DNA of 64,000 bases from positions 1 through 64,000 of the forward strand of contig CAWJDY010000045.1 in the NCBI GenBank assembly GCA_963841705.1. Reading direction: 5' to 3'. Within the stretch, counting starts at the first letter, position 1, and each line of letters begins with the position of its first letter. This DNA is from VAZQ01 sp963841705 (lineage in GTDB: Bacteria; Pseudomonadota; Alphaproteobacteria; Rhizobiales; Xanthobacteraceae). Positions 62,076-64,000 of this stretch are shown here, piece by piece. The translations under genes were made by a program, and so were the position numbers. Under the pieces are notes generated by a model. It made no database searches. It was not told where the DNA came from and saw only the letters and a program-made list of their open reading frames with translations.

Positions 62076-63614
62076 TTATTCCAAGATCACTCTGTGATCT
62101 GCACTATTACCGCCGAGCGGCTTCTTGAAGACAATGATCAACGGGATCGCGGCAAGCGTTACGATCATCAACAGCTTGAAATCATCGATGAAGGCGATGA
62201 TCTGCGCCTGCTGCGTGATCAAGGCGTCGAGCGCGGCCCGGCCGGCATCCGTCAGCGGATTCCAGAATTGTCCGATGGTCGGGTTCTCGAACACCCGATT
62301 CACGGCCGTGACGTGCGCAACGATGGCGGCGTGATTGGCCTGCGTGTTCTGCGTGAGCAAGCTGGTGACCACCGAAATGCCGACGCTGGAGCCGATGTTG
62401 CGGGAGAGGTTGTAGAGACCGGCGCCTTCGGTCCGCTGTTCCGGCGCCAGCGTCGATAACGTCACCGTGCTGAGCGGCACGAACAGAAAGCCCAGACCGG
62501 CGCCCTGGATCAGGCCATTGATGATGATCGTCGTTTGGGACACGTCCGGCGTCCAGCCGGTCATCGCGTACATCGGCCAGGCCGTGAGCCCCAGACCAAG
62601 GGCGACAAGGAGGCGCGTATCGACCCGGCCTACCAATTGTCCAACGATCATCATGGCCGCCATCGTGCCTATGCCCCGGGGCCCCATTACGAGCCCGGCA
62701 GTGACGATCGGGTAGTTCATCAGTCTCTGGAGATACGGCGTCAGCAGCGCCAGCGAGGCGAGGTAGCTGATGCCGACAATGGCGATGAAAAGCGTTCCGG
62801 CCACAAAATTGCGGTCGCGGAAAAGCACCGTCCTCACAAAGGACTCGTCCGCGGTGAAGGTGTGGACGAGAAACAAATAGAGAGCTGAGGCGGCGACGAT
62901 AGCCTCGATCCAAATCTCGCCGGAACCGAACCAGTCGAGCTGCTCGCCGCGGTCGAGCAGGACCTGGAGCGCGCCGATGGCGAGGCTCAAGGTACCGAAG
63001 CCGAACCAGTCCAGCTTCGCGCCAGCGTTCCGCTCGGTCTCCGGCAGGAAGGTGGTGATCCCGAGGAAGGCCAGGACGCCGATCGGCAGGTTGATGTAGA
63101 AAACCCATCGCCAGGTGTAGTTCTCGGTCAGCCAGCCGCCAAGCACCGGGCCGAGGATGGGGCCGACCATGACCGCGACGCCAAATAACGCCATCGCAAA
63201 ACCCTGGCGCTCCTTCGGATAGACGTCGATCAGCACGGATTGCGAGAGCGGGACGAGCGCCGCGCCGAACATGCCCTGCAGGATGCGGAACAGCACGATC
63301 TGCACTAGCGACTGGGCCATGCCGCACAGCATGGAGGCGACGGTGAAGCCCGCCACCGACACGAGGAACAGACGCTTGCGCCCGAACCGGCCCGCCAGGA
63401 AGCCGGTCGGCGGCGTCATGATCGCGGCGGCGACGATATAGGAGGTCAGCACCCAGTTGATCTGATCCTGACTTGCCGAGACGCTGCCTTGGATGTACGG
63501 CAGCGCGATGTTGGCGATCGTGGTGTCGAGCGCCTGCATGACGGTGGCGAGGATCACGCAGACGGTGATCGCCCCGCGATGGGCGCCCTCGGCCGCGCGG
63601 TCGGCCGCTTTCAT
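62076..63614 (-). CDS. DHA2-family MFS multidrug transporter (EmrB-like)
   Basis: 512 residues, fourteen predicted membrane helices. N-terminal AITVCVILATVMQALDTTIA NIALP motif of the DHA2 group (LDxTIxNxALP), motif A GRFGRKRLFLVSV, motif C GPILGPVLGGWL in helix 5. Partner of the HlyD-type adaptor encoded just upstream; the ATG overlaps its stop (ATGA), so they are co-translated. Proton-driven efflux of hydrophobic compounds across both membranes with an outer-membrane channel. No regulator gene is visible within the window. Confidence 0.9.
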   Translation of the reverse strand: MKAADRAAEGAHRGAITVCVILATVMQALDTTIANIALPYIQGSVSASQDQINWVLTSYIVAAAIMTPPTGFLAGRFGRKRLFLVSVAGFTVASMLCGMAQSLVQIVLFRILQGMFGAALVPLSQSVLIDVYPKERQGFAMALFGVAVMVGPILGPVLGGWLTENYTWRWVFYINLPIGVLAFLGITTFLPETERNAGAKLDWFGFGTLSLAIGALQVLLDRGEQLDWFGSGEIWIEAIVAASALYLFLVHTFTADESFVRTVLFRDRNFVAGTLFIAIVGISYLASLALLTPYLQRLMNYPIVTAGLVMGPRGIGTMAAMMIVGQLVGRVDTRLLVALGLGLTAWPMYAMTGWTPDVSQTTIIINGLIQGAGLGFLFVPLSTVTLSTLAPEQRTEGAGLYNLSRNIGSSVGISVVTSLLTQNTQANHAAIVAHVTAVNRVFENPTIGQFWNPLTDAGRAALDALITQQAQIIAFIDDFKLLMIVTLAAIPLIIVFKKPLGGNSADHRVILE

Positions 63615-64000
63615 GACTTCCTCGAGGTGTGACCGAACAGTGCGGTCAGAAAATGGGGCAAGCCGCGCTCATGCCCGGTATCGACATCGACCTCGACGCT
63701 CATTCCGGCGCGCAAAGGCGGCAGGTTCTTGTTGCTCGTGTCGAGGCGAACGCGCATCGGGATGCGTTGCACGACCTTCACCCAGTTGCCGCTGGTGTTC
63801 TGCGCCGGCAGCAGCGAGAACTCCTGCGCTGCAGCCGGGCTGATGCTGTCAACGGCGCCATGCCACTCCGCGTCCGGATACGTGTCCACCGTGACAGTGA
63901 CCGGCTGCCCGGGACGTACGTTCGTCAACTCCGTCTCTTTCGGGTTCGAGTTGACCCAGACGTAATCCGTCGCGACGAGATAGAAGGCGGTCATCGAGGC
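63611..64000 (-). CDS. EmrA-like membrane fusion protein, partial (C-terminal end)
   Basis: At least 129 residues, continuing past the window end; the ATG at 63994 is internal and the frame stays open to 64000. Beta-barrel part of the HlyD/EmrA family: VWVNSNPKETELTNVRPGQP, VTVTVDTYPDAEWHGAVDSI, SLLPAQNTSGNWVKVVQRIP, LRAGMSVEVDVDTGH. It is the periplasmic adaptor for the DHA2 transporter, overlapping its start by four bases. Confidence 0.88.
   Translation of the reverse strand, partial: ASMTAFYLVATDYVWVNSNPKETELTNVRPGQPVTVTVDTYPDAEWHGAVDSISPAAAQEFSLLPAQNTSGNWVKVVQRIPMRVRLDTSNKNLPPLRAGMSVEVDVDTGHERGLPHFLTALFGHTSRKS

Overview
The window looks like chromosomal DNA of a high-GC alphaproteobacterium of the Hyphomicrobiales (Bradyrhizobium/Xanthobacteraceae-like). 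This rests on gene content seen here: tandem ABC_sub_bind periplasmic proteins with RREFI-type signal peptides, a Bug-family binding protein, many dispersed GC-rich palindromic repeats, HicAB, and typical rhizobial small membrane proteins. Species assignment is inference. No rRNA, tRNA or CRISPR array was recognised.

Layout. 1-4.7 kb is a nested mobile element: a group II intron (minus strand) whose reverse transcriptase gene is split by a 2.75-kb large-serine-recombinase element (plus strand). 5.0-7.5 kb holds an ornithine-cyclodeaminase-like enzyme and a beta-propeller lactonase. 7.7-13.4 kb is an exporter operon (HlyD adaptor, two DevC-like permeases, an ATPase fused to a cyclic-nucleotide-binding domain) followed by a RidA-like gene that carries a palindromic repeat inside its reading frame. 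13.4-15.6 kb is a copper module (multicopper oxidase without a signal peptide, cupredoxin, CusF-like protein).

15.6-28.2 kb is a gene graveyard with some living genes. Relics include a methyltransferase, a beta-propeller protein, an internally deleted ABC_sub_bind gene, three heads of one integrase-like gene, an arylsulfatase tail and an autotransporter tail. The intact genes are an MFS transporter, an NTF2-like secreted protein, three tandem ABC_sub_bind genes, a cNMP-binding protein and small membrane proteins. At least two short dispersed repeat families sit at relic ends.

28.3-37.6 kb has small genes, a hybrid histidine kinase with a freshly duplicated PAS domain (PAS-PAS-PAS-HK-REC-HPt, interrupted by one frameshift) facing an MBL-hydrolase/receiver fusion, and more relics (cytochrome c, cyclase-TPR tail, antitoxin scrap). 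37.6-50.5 kb is metabolic: a NicX-like dioxygenase, an MBL hydrolase, a DMT permease, a DUF6600-like envelope protein, HicAB, an acyl-CoA ligase, two orphan periplasmic binding proteins, a TauD-type dioxygenase and an enolase-superfamily enzyme. 50.5-64 kb has a universal stress protein, a P450, small envelope proteins, relics (two ABC_sub_bind fragments, resolvase, L,D-transpeptidase, phage integrase), an intact L,D-transpeptidase, an amino-acid binding protein, a DUF1330 protein, a dihydroorotase/allantoinase-like enzyme and an EmrAB-type efflux pair cut by the window end.

The most unusual items are the recombinase element inside the catalytic core of an intron reverse transcriptase, the putative phosphorelay from the hybrid kinase to an MBL-receiver protein, the cNMP-gated-looking exporter ATPase, the in-frame palindrome in the RidA-like gene, and the recurring N-plus-C-terminal mini versions of ABC_sub_bind genes.
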